Shown one piece after another: positions 27,565-36,278 of a stretch of 64,000 nt of DNA. The notes under the pieces are model-generated. The model was not told the DNA's origin. It ran no database searches and saw only the letters and a list, made by a program, of their open reading frames with translations. How positions within the stretch are numbered: position 1 is the first letter of the stretch; each line of letters begins with the position of its first letter. The position numbers and the translations under genes are program-made. This DNA is from Clostridium sp. CAG:343 (GTDB taxonomy: Bacteria; Bacillota; Clostridia; TANB77; CAG-508), in NCBI GenBank assembly GCA_000431335.1, contig FR888061.1, forward strand, positions 1-64,000, in the 5' to 3' direction.

Positions 27565-28521
27565 TTATTCAAATACATCAAATTCTTGAATTTGATTTCC
27601 TCTTAGAAAATCTCCTATTGACATTTTCTTTGCATTTTCTCCTTGAATTTCTAGCACTTTTAAAATTCCATTTTTTGCCTTTATAAATAATCCATCTTTT
27701 TGGTCTGAAATAATTACTGTTCCATTTCTCATAATTTCAATATTATCTGTAATTAATTCATCTTCTGTTGCAATTGAAACTTTCCAGAATTTTATTTTTT
27801 TTCCATTTAAAAAAGTATATGCTCCCATAATTGGGTTTAATCCTCTTACTAAATTTTTTATTTCTTCTGCTGTCTTGTTTTCCCAATCTATTTTTGCCAT
27901 TTCTTTATTTAACATTGGTGCTAAAGTATAGTCATTTCCTTGTTTTTCTCTTGGTGCTATCCCTTTTTCGATTTCTTTTAAAGTTTCTACTAGAAGATTT
28001 CCACCAATTTTAGATAATCTCTCCCATAATTCTCCTGTTGTCTCATCTTCTCCAATATCAACTTCTTCTTTTAAAATCATATCTCCTGTATCCATACCAA
28101 TATCCATATACATTGTAGTAATTCCTGTTGTTTTATCTCCATTTAAAATAGCCCATTGAATAGGTGCTGCACCTCTATATCTAGGAAGTAAAGAACCATG
28201 AACATTAATACATCCTAATTTTGGAATTTCTAAAATTTCTTTTGGCAATATCTTACCATATGCTACTACACAAATAATATCAGGATTTAAATCTTTTATC
28301 TCTTGTATAAATTCAATATTATTTTTTACTTTTAATGGTTGATATATCTTTATGTTTTTTTCTATAGCAAATTCTTTTACTGGGGAAGCCATCATCTTCA
28401 TTCCTCTTCCTTTTGGTTTGTCTGGATTTGTTACTACTCCCAATATTTCATATCCTGCATTATACACCGCTTCTAAACTTTCTTTAGCAAAATCTGGTGT
28501 TCCCATAAAAACTATTCTCAT
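27565..28521 (-). CDS. fmt: Methionyl-tRNA formyltransferase
   Basis: Fmt formylates initiator Met-tRNA using 10-formyl-THF. The 318-aa protein has RIVFMGTPDFAKESLEAVY, NPDKPKGRGM, the catalytic region INVHGSLLPRYRGAAPIQWA (Asn, His, with Asp in MYMDIGMDTGDMI), and a C-terminal OB-like domain. It follows def by 17 bases, the usual pairing with peptide deformylase. Confidence 0.96.
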   Translation of the reverse strand: MRIVFMGTPDFAKESLEAVYNAGYEILGVVTNPDKPKGRGMKMMASPVKEFAIEKNIKIYQPLKVKNNIEFIQEIKDLNPDIICVVAYGKILPKEILEIPKLGCINVHGSLLPRYRGAAPIQWAILNGDKTTGITTMYMDIGMDTGDMILKEEVDIGEDETTGELWERLSKIGGNLLVETLKEIEKGIAPREKQGNDYTLAPMLNKEMAKIDWENKTAEEIKNLVRGLNPIMGAYTFLNGKKIKFWKVSIATEDELITDNIEIMRNGTVIISDQKDGLFIKAKNGILKVLEIQGENAKKMSIGDFLRGNQIQEFDVFE

Positions 28522-28538
28522 TTTTTCCTCCTCTTAGA

Positions 28539-29021
28539 TTATTTTTCGTCAGTTGGTTCTATATATTCTAAAGTTCCTGGTATTATTTTATCAATAAAAA
28601 CTTCTCCGTTTAAATGATCTACTTCATGACAAATAGCTTGTGCTAATAATTCTTTTGCTTTTACTTTTATTCTCTTTCCATCTCTATCAGTATATTCAGC
28701 TGTTACTTCAGTAGGTCTTATAACTTTTGCAAATTCATTTGGAAAACTTAAACAACCTTCGTCAACCTCTTGTTTTCCTTTTGTTTTTAATATTACTGGG
28801 TTTATCATAGCAATTGGTCCATTATCGTCATAAATATCAATTACTATTACTCTTTTTAAAATCCCTACTTGAACTGCTGCAAGTCCAACTCCATTATATT
28901 TATGCATTGTTTCTATCATATCATCAATCAATGTTTGTAATTTTTCATCAATTGTTTCTATTTCCCTTGATTTCTTTTTTAAAATTTCGTCTCCTTTATA
29001 TCTCAAATTTCTAATCGCCAT
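28539..29021 (-). CDS. def: Peptide deformylase
   Basis: Def removes the N-formyl group from new proteins. The 160-aa metalloenzyme has the three motifs: GVGLAAVQVG (GxGLAAxQ), DEGCLSFPNE (EGCLS, metal Cys) and QAICHEVDHLNG (HExxH; here CHEVDH). Length is normal. It sits between priA and fmt. Confidence 0.96.
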   Translation of the reverse strand: MAIRNLRYKGDEILKKKSREIETIDEKLQTLIDDMIETMHKYNGVGLAAVQVGILKRVIVIDIYDDNGPIAMINPVILKTKGKQEVDEGCLSFPNEFAKVIRPTEVTAEYTDRDGKRIKVKAKELLAQAICHEVDHLNGEVFIDKIIPGTLEYIEPTDEK

Positions 29022-29067
29022 TTTTTACTCCTTTCCTTTTTGGTTATTTAAACTATATTTTTATTAG

Positions 29068-31298
29068 TTATGCCATACTATTAGGATTAACATCTATTGA
29101 TATTCTCATATCTTTTAAATTTTCTTTATAAATGTTTTTTAAACATTTATTAAACTCTTCATTAGATTCTTTATCCATCGTTCCTTTTACTATAATCCTA
29201 TATCTATACTTGTTTTGAATTTTATCAATTGGTGCTGGCATTGGAATAAATATTTTAAATTTATTTTCTAGTTTATCTTTTAAATATCTATATACCAAAT
29301 CACTCTTATTTTTTATATCTGCTTCATTACTTCCGTTAAAACTAATTACTATTATATCGCAAAATGGAGGATATTTCAACTGTTCTCTTAAAGCTATTTC
29401 TGTTGCATAGAACATTTCATAATTCTGTTTTTTAGCACATTGTATACTAAAATTATCTGGATTATAACTTTGAATTATTACTTTTCCTGGTAGTTTTTCT
29501 CTTCCTGCTCGTCCGTGCTACTTGAGTTAAAATTTGAAATGTTCTTTCATTCGCTCTATAATCATCAATGTTTAATGAACTATCTGCCGCAATTACTCCT
29601 ACTAATGTTACATTTGGAAAATGATGGCCTTTTACTACCATTTGTGTCCCTATTAGAATATCTATATTTTCATTTTTAAACTTATTTAATATTTCTTCAT
29701 GTGAATTCTTTTTGGTTACTGTATCAACATCCATACGAATTGTTTTTGCATTTGGAAATTGTTTTATAATCTCTTGTTCTAATTTTTGAGTTCCTGTACC
29801 AAAATATCTTATTTTTTCACTATGACATTCTGGGCAAACTTTTACAATTTCTTGCTCATAACCACAATAATGACATTTCAGTTTTTTTTCATAACTATGG
29901 TAAGTCAGACTTATATTGCAATTTTTGCATTTTACTGTATATCCACAATCTCTACACATAATAAAAGTAGAATATCCTCTTCTGTTTAAAAATAATATTG
30001 TTTGCCTTTTTTGTTTTAAATTTTCTTCTATTTCTTGATATAATTCCCTACTTAACATTGAGCGGTTTCCATTTGCTAATTCTTGTTTTAAATCAATAAT
30101 GCTAACTTTTGGTAATGACGAATTATTTGCTCTTTTAGTTAATTCTAATAGTTCTATTTTTCCTAATGTTTTTGCTTTATAATATGTATTAATATCTGGT
30201 GTTGCACTTCCAAATACTAATGGACAATTATTTTGTTTTGCAATGTATTTTGCTACTTGTTTTGCATCATATTTTGGATTTGCCTCGGATTTATAAGAAC
30301 TATCATGTTCTTCATCTATTATAATAATTCCTAAATTTGTAACTGGTGCAAAAATTGCAGACCTTGCACCTATTACTATTTTTGCTTTTCCTTCTTTTAT
30401 TTTATTCCATTCATCATATTTTTCTCCAATTGATAGTTTACTATGCAATACAGCTATTTTTTCTTTTCCAAATCTTGAAATAAATCTATCTAACATTTGT
30501 GGAGTTAATGATATTTCAGGGACTAAAACAATTGCAGTTTTTTGCATTTCTAGTATTTTTTGTATTAACTGTAAATATACTTCTGTTTTCCCGTGACCCA
30601 GTTACCCCATATAATAAAAACCTTTTATATTCTTTTTCATCTATACTTTTAGCAACTTTTTCAAATGCAGTTTGCTGTTCTTCTGTTAGTTTTAATTTGT
30701 TTGTTGATGCTAAATCTTTGTTTTTTAACGGATCTCTTTCTATCTTTTCTTCAACTAATTCTAAATATCCATTTTTAATTAGTGTATTTATAATAGCTCT
30801 AGAACAATCTGTATGCATCTCTATCTCTGGTATAGTTAATCCTTCATTTTTTTGTATAAATTTAAGTGCTCTTATTTGCTTTTCTGATTTGATCTTTTTA
30901 TTATCTATTTCAAATAATATTTCGTCTTTTTTCTTTTTTAAATATACAACTCTTATGATTTTTCCCTGTGCTTTCTTTTCTTTTCCTCTTGTTCCAGGTG
31001 TCAGCATAAGTTTTATACAATCAGATATATTACAAAAATATCTATTTGCCATCCATTTTGCCAATTCTATTTTCTTTTCATCTAAACTATTTTCTATTTT
31101 TGCAATTTCTTTTACTTTAAATTCTGTATTATCCTTTATTCTTGTTACAAATGCTTCTTCTAATTTTCCTCCTTTTCCAAAAGGGACTAAAACTTTACTT
31201 CCAATTATAACAAAATCTTCTAGCTCTTTTGGAATATCATAATCAAATGTTCTATTTAATTTTTTGGCTGTTCTATTTATAACTACTTCTGCTATCAT
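29068..31298 (-). CDS. priA: Primosomal protein N' (PriA helicase), read through two CGG +1 frameshifts
   Basis: PriA reloads the replisome at stalled forks. The 742-aa reconstruction has an N-terminal DNA-binding domain, Walker A, DEEHDSSYK, eight zinc-ligand cysteines (CRDCGYTVKCKNC ... CHYCG ... CPEC) and GTGTQKLEQEI. The frame is broken twice. At 30591-30593, GGG TCA CGG G interrupts the P-loop, and +1 gives [14 protein letters not shown]. At 29513-29515, GTA GCA CGG A is followed in +1 by GRAGREKLPGKV of helicase motif VI. Both restore invariant glycines, and the intervening 359 codons are clean. Two independent indels in one essential-type gene, both at CGG, argue for decoding rather than decay. 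Confidence 0.93.
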
Positions 31299-31320
31299 TC
31301 TATTATTCTTTCTCCTTATA

Positions 31321-31347
31321 TAAAAAAGCCATCTGAAAGATAGCTTT
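31321..31347 (-). terminator. Terminator after gmk
   Basis: AAAAAGC-ATC and GAT-GCTTTTT form a stem with one bulged position per arm, followed by Ts on the minus strand. It separates gmk from priA. Confidence 0.7.
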
Positions 31348-31920
31348 TTATTGTTGTTCTAATAATTTCATTTCGTTTTCTAATATTGTCATAACTATTT
31401 GAACTGTTTTTTCTAGATTATCATTTTTTAATACATAATCGTATAAATTAATTCTAGATTCTTCATATTCAAATCTACTTAACCTTAAGCGTATTTCTGC
31501 TGGGCTTGGTTTATCAACTCTATCTTGTAACCTTTTTTCAAGTTCTTCTTTAGGCACTCTTAAAAAAATAGTAACTACTTTTGTGTCTGCATTTAACAAA
31601 TCTTTTAAATGTTCTGTACCATTTACATCAATATCTTTTACTATTATTTTTCCACTTTCAATTTTTTCATTTAGTAATTTCTTTGAAGTTCCATAATAAT
31701 TGTTATGATGTACATCATACTCATAGAAATGCCCTTTTTCTATCATTTCTTCAAATTCTTCTCTAGTTACAAAATTATATGTTCCACCTTCTACATCTCC
31801 TTCACGCATAGGTCTAGAAGTAAATGAAGGAAGAGATTCTACATTTTCCATTCTTTTTATTAGTTCTTTTTTTATTGTATCTTTTCCTGCTCCTGCTACT
31901 CCAGATAATATTACTAACAT
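31348..31920 (-). CDS. gmk: Guanylate kinase
   Basis: Gmk converts GMP to GDP. The 190-aa protein has P-loop LSGVAGAGKDT, the GMP-binding SFTSRPMREGDVEGGTYNF, FYEYDVHHNNYYGTS and KDIDVNGTEHLK. The P-loop has Ala-Gly-Ala-Gly-Lys-Asp rather than the commonest Ser-Gly-Ala-Gly-Lys-Gly/Ser; still within family range. Its ATG overlaps the end of rpoZ by seven bases, implying coupled translation. Confidence 0.95.
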   Translation of the reverse strand: MLVILSGVAGAGKDTIKKELIKRMENVESLPSFTSRPMREGDVEGGTYNFVTREEFEEMIEKGHFYEYDVHHNNYYGTSKKLLNEKIESGKIIVKDIDVNGTEHLKDLLNADTKVVTIFLRVPKEELEKRLQDRVDKPSPAEIRLRLSRFEYEESRINLYDYVLKNDNLEKTVQIVMTILENEMKLLEQQ

Positions 31921-32102
31921 ATTTCTACCTTCCCCTCTGCAATTTCATTAGCAGCTAATGTAACTGGAGATTCCTCTTTAACATCTGTTTTTACTTCTGC
32001 TCCTGCAGCTATTTGTCTTGCACGTCTTGCTGTTGCAATTACTAACTCATATCTATTATCTGCCTTTTTTAATAATTCTGAAACACTTGGTTTTACCATC
32101 AT
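31914..32102 (-). CDS. rpoZ: RNA polymerase omega subunit
   Basis: The 62-aa protein MMVKPSVSELLKKADNRYEL, then VIATARRARQIAAGA and LAANEIAEGKVEI, matches omega, which stabilises RNA polymerase assembly. GGAGTGG precedes the start. In many Firmicutes the order is gmk-rpoZ; here rpoZ lies upstream of gmk. Confidence 0.9.
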   Translation of the reverse strand: MMVKPSVSELLKKADNRYELVIATARRARQIAAGAEVKTDVKEESPVTLAANEIAEGKVEIC

Positions 32103-32125
32103 TTTAAATCCACTCCTTTATAAAA

Positions 32126-32407
32126 TTATTTTATAGCTTCTGCTATTTGTTTTCCACCATCATCTTGTGATATTGTTTTATCTATTCTACCTCCTACAGT
32201 TTCTGGTTGAACTGCTGATAGTATGATATGTCCTGAATCCATAATTAATACTGCTCTTGTTCTTCTTCCATATGTAGCATCTACCGCTGTTTTATTATCT
32301 TTTGATTCTTGTACCATTCTTTTAATAGGTGCAGATTCTGGGCTTACAATTGCTACAATTCTTTCTGCTGAAACAATATTTCCAAATCCTATATTTACTA
32401 ATTGCAT
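32126..32407 (-). CDS. remA: RemA-family (DUF370) regulator
   Basis: RemA is a small DNA-binding regulator of matrix genes and osmoprotection in Bacillus. The 93-aa protein has the family core [32 protein letters not shown] and [20 protein letters not shown]. Gene order yicC-remA-rpoZ-gmk is close to the usual clostridial arrangement. Confidence 0.92.
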   Translation of the reverse strand: MQLVNIGFGNIVSAERIVAIVSPESAPIKRMVQESKDNKTAVDATYGRRTRAVLIMDSGHIILSAVQPETVGGRIDKTISQDDGGKQIAEAIK

Positions 32408-32422
32408 AAAATCAAATCCTTT

Positions 32423-33298
32423 CTATTCTATATTTTGTACTTGTTCTCTTATGTTTTCAATTTCTGTTTTTATATCAATAACTCCATTTGTTATTTCTAA
32501 ATTGTTTGCTTTTGAGCCTATTGTATTTGTTTCACGATTCATCTCTTGTATTATAAAATCTAGTTTTTTCCCTATTGCCTCATTTGAATTTAGTAAATTT
32601 TTAAATTGTGATATATGACTATTTAATCTAGTGACCTCTTCTTCAATAGAACATTTATCTGCATATATTACAACTTCTTGAGCTAATCTTGTTTTATCAA
32701 TCTCCTGATTTTTTAGTATTTCATTAATTCTCTCTTCTAATTTTACTACATATTCTTCAATAAGTCCAGTAGAAAGTTTAGCTATTTCTTCTACTTTTTT
32801 ATTTATTATATTTAATCTTTTTAATAAATCTTCTGATATTTTATTTCCTTCTGTCCCTCTCATTTGAACTAAATTATCTGTTGCTATAGTTATGGTTTCT
32901 AATACTTCCTCTGTTATCTTTTCGTCATCTTGGCTGCTTTGTATATTTAATACATCTGGATATTTGGAAATTTCAGTAACTTGTATATCTGATAATATAT
33001 TTTCTTTTTCAGCTAATTTTTTTAATTCATCAATATATGCTTTTGCTAATTCTGTATTTATTTTAATTTCTTTTCCCTCTAGCGAATTATTTTCAAAAGT
33101 AACAAAAACATCAATTTTTCCTCTTTTTACCTTTTTTGCAATCTCTTTTTTTATTGTTTCTTCTAAATAACTAAGTTGTTTTGGGATTCTTACTGATATA
33201 TCTAAATATCTATGATTTACGCTTTTTATCTCTATTTGATATTCTCTATCATCTTTTGAAAGCTTTGCTCTACCATATCCTGTCATACTTTTAATCAT
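32423..33298 (-). CDS. yicC: YicC family endoribonuclease/stress protein
   Basis: The 291-aa protein begins MIKSMTGYGRAKL and ends with VKLDFIIQEMNRETNTIGSK-type sequence (KKLDFIIQEMNRETNTIGSK), hallmarks of YicC. Recent work describes YicC proteins as RNases. It overlaps the upstream gene by eight bases and precedes remA. Confidence 0.94.
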   Translation of the reverse strand: MIKSMTGYGRAKLSKDDREYQIEIKSVNHRYLDISVRIPKQLSYLEETIKKEIAKKVKRGKIDVFVTFENNSLEGKEIKINTELAKAYIDELKKLAEKENILSDIQVTEISKYPDVLNIQSSQDDEKITEEVLETITIATDNLVQMRGTEGNKISEDLLKRLNIINKKVEEIAKLSTGLIEEYVVKLEERINEILKNQEIDKTRLAQEVVIYADKCSIEEEVTRLNSHISQFKNLLNSNEAIGKKLDFIIQEMNRETNTIGSKANNLEITNGVIDIKTEIENIREQVQNIE

Positions 33299-34091
33299 TT
33301 TCTTTTACCTCTTTTTCAACTTTCTTAGTTTTTACACTTGAAGATTTTTTTCTTTTTTCATTTTTAGTTTTTTCTTCTACATTTTCTATTTTCTTCTTTT
33401 TAGCTTCTGTTTTTGTCTCTTTAGATTGTTTTTCTGTTTTATCTTCTATTACTTTTTTATTGCTTTTTGCTTTTGTTTTTGGTTTTTCTTTATTTTTAGA
33501 TTCATTCACTTTTTTTGCTTGTTTTCTCTTACTATTTGTTTTTGTTTTGCTATCTTTATTTTGTTTTATTTCAGTGTTATTTGTTTCTTTATTTTGATTT
33601 TCTTTTGCACTTTCTAATTCTTCTGTTTCTTCTTTTTCCTTTTCGTTTTTGTTTCTTTTTTTAGCTTCTTTTTTTATTGGTTCATCTTCTTTAACAATTT
33701 TTGATATATCACTTAATCCTTTTAAATACTCTTTTTTATCTTTTGTATAAATAATTATTACTTTTAAAACATAATAAATTACAACAATTCCTGATGAAAT
33801 TAACATATATGATTTAAAATCATATTTCAATAATGTTATCATATGCATAATAGATAAAGAGTGTATAGATAAAGCTAATAGTTCTATCCCTGTAATTGCT
33901 ACTTCTCCACTGTCTTTTTTGTAAGCTTTTTCTAATGCTAATATTCCTAATACTAAAAAAGCTCCAGAAAATACTTGTATATCTTGTGCTAATCTGTCTA
34001 AATTCATTCTTGTATAAGCAAAAAATAAAATTATGAAATAAATTATAATACATAGTGCTTTTGACAAATTTTTTTCTATTTTTTTCATCAT
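33291..34091 (-). CDS. Membrane protein with long Lys/Glu-rich cytoplasmic tail
   Basis: The 266-aa protein has about four membrane helices in residues 10-112 (ALCIIIYFIILFFAYTRM; FSGAFLVLGILALEKAY; a Leu/Ile-rich helix; MLISSGIVVIYYVLKVIII). These are followed by ~150 residues that are nearly all Lys, Glu, Asn, Thr and Ser. The tail should be disordered and strongly charged, perhaps binding nucleic acid or ribosomes (speculative). It lies between rsmE and yicC and overlaps yicC, so it is part of this operon. No family recognised. Confidence 0.6.
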   Translation of the reverse strand: MMKKIEKNLSKALCIIIYFIILFFAYTRMNLDRLAQDIQVFSGAFLVLGILALEKAYKKDSGEVAITGIELLALSIHSLSIMHMITLLKYDFKSYMLISSGIVVIYYVLKVIIIYTKDKKEYLKGLSDISKIVKEDEPIKKEAKKRNKNEKEKEETEELESAKENQNKETNNTEIKQNKDSKTKTNSKRKQAKKVNESKNKEKPKTKAKSNKKVIEDKTEKQSKETKTEAKKKKIENVEEKTKNEKRKKSSSVKTKKVEKEVKEND

Positions 34092-34097
34092 TTCCTC

Positions 34098-34853
34098 CTA
34101 ATTTTCTAGTTCATACATTATTACACTTAAAACATTTAAAGCTACAGTTTCTGTTCTTAATATTCTTTTTCCTAATGTAATTGATTTTGCCCCGTTTTTT
34201 TGTAACAGTTCAACTTCCTCTGTTGATATTCCTCCTTCAGGTCCAACAATAACTGCTATTTTAAATTTGCTATTGTTATTTAAATTTTCTTTTATATTAT
34301 TTAATTCTTGTTTTATCGTGATTTTTTCTTCCTTTTCATATGCCAATAATACTATATCATATTCTTTTAGCATATTACAAATGTTTTTTAAATTTAATAT
34401 TGGTTTTATTTTAGGTATTATATTTCTTCCACATTGTTTAGCTGCTACTTCTGATATTTTTTGCCATCTTTGTAGTTTTTTTTGCTTATCTTTTTCATTT
34501 ACCTTCACAACACATCTTTTCATTTCAATTGGTATAATATCGTAAACTCCTAATTCAACTGATTTTTGAATAATTAACTCCATTTTATCTGCTTTTGGTA
34601 ACCCTTGCATAATTGTTACTTGTATATTTGATTCCGAATTGTTTTCTAATTCTTTTTCAATTTTACATTTTATATATTCCTCTGAAATTTCTTCTATTTT
34701 ACATAAATAATCTTTTTTATTTGAAGTATTGCATATTATTAACTCGTTTCCTACTTTTTCTCTTAATACATTTTTTATGTGTTTTACATCATTTCCTATT
34801 ACTTTTACATCTTCTTTTTGTATTTGTTCTTCATTAACAAAAAATTTTGGCAT
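34098..34853 (-). CDS. rsmE: 16S rRNA m3U1498 methyltransferase RsmE
   Basis: RsmE methylates U1498 of 16S rRNA. The 251-aa protein has a PUA-like N-terminus (MPKFFVNEEQIQKEDVKVIG) and a SPOUT knot with IVGPEGGISTEEVELLQ, and ITLGKRILRTETVALNVLSV. The start at 34853 follows AAGGAG; a 13-residue upstream extension has no ribosome site. It is the first gene of a co-directional run down to gmk. Confidence 0.94.
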   Translation of the reverse strand: MPKFFVNEEQIQKEDVKVIGNDVKHIKNVLREKVGNELIICNTSNKKDYLCKIEEISEEYIKCKIEKELENNSESNIQVTIMQGLPKADKMELIIQKSVELGVYDIIPIEMKRCVVKVNEKDKQKKLQRWQKISEVAAKQCGRNIIPKIKPILNLKNICNMLKEYDIVLLAYEKEEKITIKQELNNIKENLNNNSKFKIAVIVGPEGGISTEEVELLQKNGAKSITLGKRILRTETVALNVLSVIMYELEN

Positions 34854-34878
34854 ATTTTTTCTCCTTTTTATGTGCCTT

Positions 34879-34886
34879 ATTATATC
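34879..34886 (-). promoter_or_regulatory. Extended -10 promoter of the rsmE operon
   Basis: TGATATAAT on the minus strand with TATAAT at 34879-34884, about 25 bases before the rsmE start; the -35 is weak. Confidence 0.5.
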
Positions 34887-34908
34887 ATACAATTTTTCCT
34901 TTTTCTAC

Positions 34909-34953
34909 AAAAAAAAGAAATTATATTAGATTTTTGTTCTAATATAATTTCTT
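34909..34953 (-). terminator. Terminator after rubrerythrin
   Basis: AAGAAATTATATTAG (34915-34929) pairs perfectly with CTAATATAATTTCTT (34939-34953). On the minus strand the stem runs into a T-run. Confidence 0.9.
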
Positions 34954-35002
34954 ACAATATAAATGCTTTACCAAAAATTGTTTCAGAGCATTTTTTGGTT
35001 TT

Positions 35003-35542
35003 TTAATAATTTTCTGCTTTAATCTCAAAATATGCTTTTGGATGTGCACATACAGGGCATACTTGTGGAGCTGATTTTCCAATTACTATATGTCCACAGT
35101 TTCTACATTTCCAAATTCTATCTCCATCTTTGCTAAATACTAAACCGTTTTCAACATTTTCTAATAATTTTTTGTATCTTTCTTCATGTTCTTTTTCTAT
35201 TTTTGCAACTTCTGCAAAAAGAAATGCAATATGATCAAATCCCTCTTCTTTTGCTTCTTTTGCCATTCTATCGTACATGTCTGTCCATTCGTAATTTTCT
35301 CCTTCTGCTGCTGCTTTTAAATTTTCTGCTGTAGATAAAATTTCTCCTCCTTGTAATAATTTAAACCACATTTTTGCATGTTCTTTTTCATTATCAGCTG
35401 TTTCTTGAAAAATTGCCGCTATTTGTTCATACCCTTCTTTTTTTGCTTTGCTTGCAAAGTATGTATATTTATTTCTTGCTTGAGATTCTCCTGCAAAAGC
35501 CTCCATTAAATTCTTTTCTGTTTTACTTCCTTTTAATTCCAT
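35003..35542 (-). CDS. rbr: Rubrerythrin
   Basis: Rubrerythrin is a di-iron peroxidase of anaerobes. The 179-aa protein has the ferritin-like helices with iron ligands ([46 protein letters not shown]) and a C-terminal rubredoxin domain with two Cys pairs ([10 protein letters not shown] and [11 protein letters not shown]). It lies 14 bases downstream of the Fur-family regulator and is probably co-transcribed and repressed by it. Confidence 0.96.
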   Translation of the reverse strand: MELKGSKTEKNLMEAFAGESQARNKYTYFASKAKKEGYEQIAAIFQETADNEKEHAKMWFKLLQGGEILSTAENLKAAAEGENYEWTDMYDRMAKEAKEEGFDHIAFLFAEVAKIEKEHEERYKKLLENVENGLVFSKDGDRIWKCRNCGHIVIGKSAPQVCPVCAHPKAYFEIKAENY

Positions 35543-35556
35543 TTTAAAATTCCTCC

Positions 35557-35946
35557 TTATTTCATTTTTGATTTACATTTTTCACATATTCCATTAATAG
35601 TTATGCTGTTTATATCTATATCTATATTAGTTTGTTTTTTTATATTACTTATTAAATTATCTTTTTCGAATTTATAATAAAAGTCAAATGCTTTACCACA
35701 AACTTTACATATAGCATGATAATGTTCTTCGTATAAATAATCATATCTATCTGGTCCTGTTGCTATTGTTATTTTCTCAATAATACCTTTCTCTACTAAT
35801 ATATTTATGTTTCTATATACTGTACTTCTGCTGATTTTTGGTTCTTTTTTTGTAACTAGTATATATATTTCTTCAGCAGTTGGATGAGTTCGATTATTTT
35901 TTATAACTTCTAGTATTATTTCTCTTTGTTTGGAATAGTTATTCAT
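35557..35946 (-). CDS. perR: Fur-family regulator, probably PerR
   Basis: The 129-aa protein has a winged helix ([32 protein letters not shown]) and the metal-binding C-terminal domain with [10 protein letters not shown] and CEKCKSK zinc-site cysteines. The HYHAIC motif and linkage to rubrerythrin favour PerR over Fur. A perfect palindrome in its own promoter suggests autoregulation of the perR-rbr operon. The assignment to PerR rather than another Fur member is inferred. Confidence 0.85.
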   Translation of the reverse strand: MNNYSKQREIILEVIKNNRTHPTAEEIYILVTKKEPKISRSTVYRNINILVEKGIIEKITIATGPDRYDYLYEEHYHAICKVCGKAFDFYYKFEKDNLISNIKKQTNIDIDINSITINGICEKCKSKMK

Positions 35947-35958
35947 AAATCTCTCCTT

Positions 35959-35983
35959 TAAATTAGGAATAGTTCCTAATTTA
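35959..35983. promoter_or_regulatory. Fur/PerR-type operator, 25-bp perfect palindrome
   Basis: TAAATTAGGAA and TTCCTAATTTA are perfect inverted arms around TAG, between the -10 and the ribosome site of perR. Position and symmetry fit a repressor site covering the transcription start. Confidence 0.75.
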
Positions 35984-35989
35984 GTTAGT

Positions 35990-36018
35990 ATTTTATCTCA
36001 CAAATTTTATATTGTCAA
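35990..36018 (-). promoter_or_regulatory. Promoter of perR-rbr
   Basis: On the minus strand TTGACA (36013-36018), a 17-base spacer and TAAAAT (35990-35995), directly upstream of the palindromic operator. Confidence 0.8.
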
Positions 36019-36057
36019 TAGATATTTCAAAATTTATAATTGATGCAACTACAAATA

Positions 36058-36083
36058 AAAATGAAGAGTGTGACTCTTCATTT
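36058..36083 (-). terminator. Terminator after tRNA-Leu
   Basis: AAATGAAGAGT and ACTCTTCATTT pair around GTG, followed by Ts on the minus strand. Confidence 0.75.
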
Positions 36084-36127
36084 CTATCTAACAGTATCTA
36101 ATATAAATATTAAAAAAATTTTTTAAT

Positions 36128-36210
36128 TGGTACCGATGGTGGGACTCGAACCCACATGGTTTCCCGCATGATTTTGAGTCATGTGCGTCTACCAATTCCG
36201 CCACATCGGC
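36128..36210 (-). tRNA. tRNA-Leu (anticodon CAA)
   Basis: The minus strand reads GCCGATGTGGCGGAATTGGT ... ending CCATCGGTACCA. The acceptor stem GCCGATG pairs with CATCGGT, the T-loop is GGGTTCGAGTCCC, there is a long variable arm (type II tRNA), and CCA is encoded. The anticodon stem CATGA/TCATG encloses loop CTCAAAA, giving anticodon CAA, which reads UUG. Confidence 0.95.
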
Positions 36211-36223
36211 ATAATTATTTAAC

Positions 36224-36271
36224 AAAAAATATGTACTAATATATATTAGCACATATTTTTTAAATTGTCTA
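36224..36271 (-). promoter_or_regulatory. tRNA-Leu promoter overlapping a terminator hairpin
   Basis: On the minus strand TAGACA (36266-36271), 17 bases, TAATAT (36243-36248) form a promoter for tRNA-Leu. The -10 lies in a long AT-rich hairpin (AAAAAATATGT / ACATATTTTTT) that probably terminates the upstream 775-aa gene. Confidence 0.6.
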
Positions 36272-36278
36272 GATTTTT

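Noticed and set aside
36128..36210. tRNA-Arg that might read CGG
   Set aside because: The two tRNAs in the window have anticodons CAA (Leu) and CTC (Glu); neither reads arginine codons.
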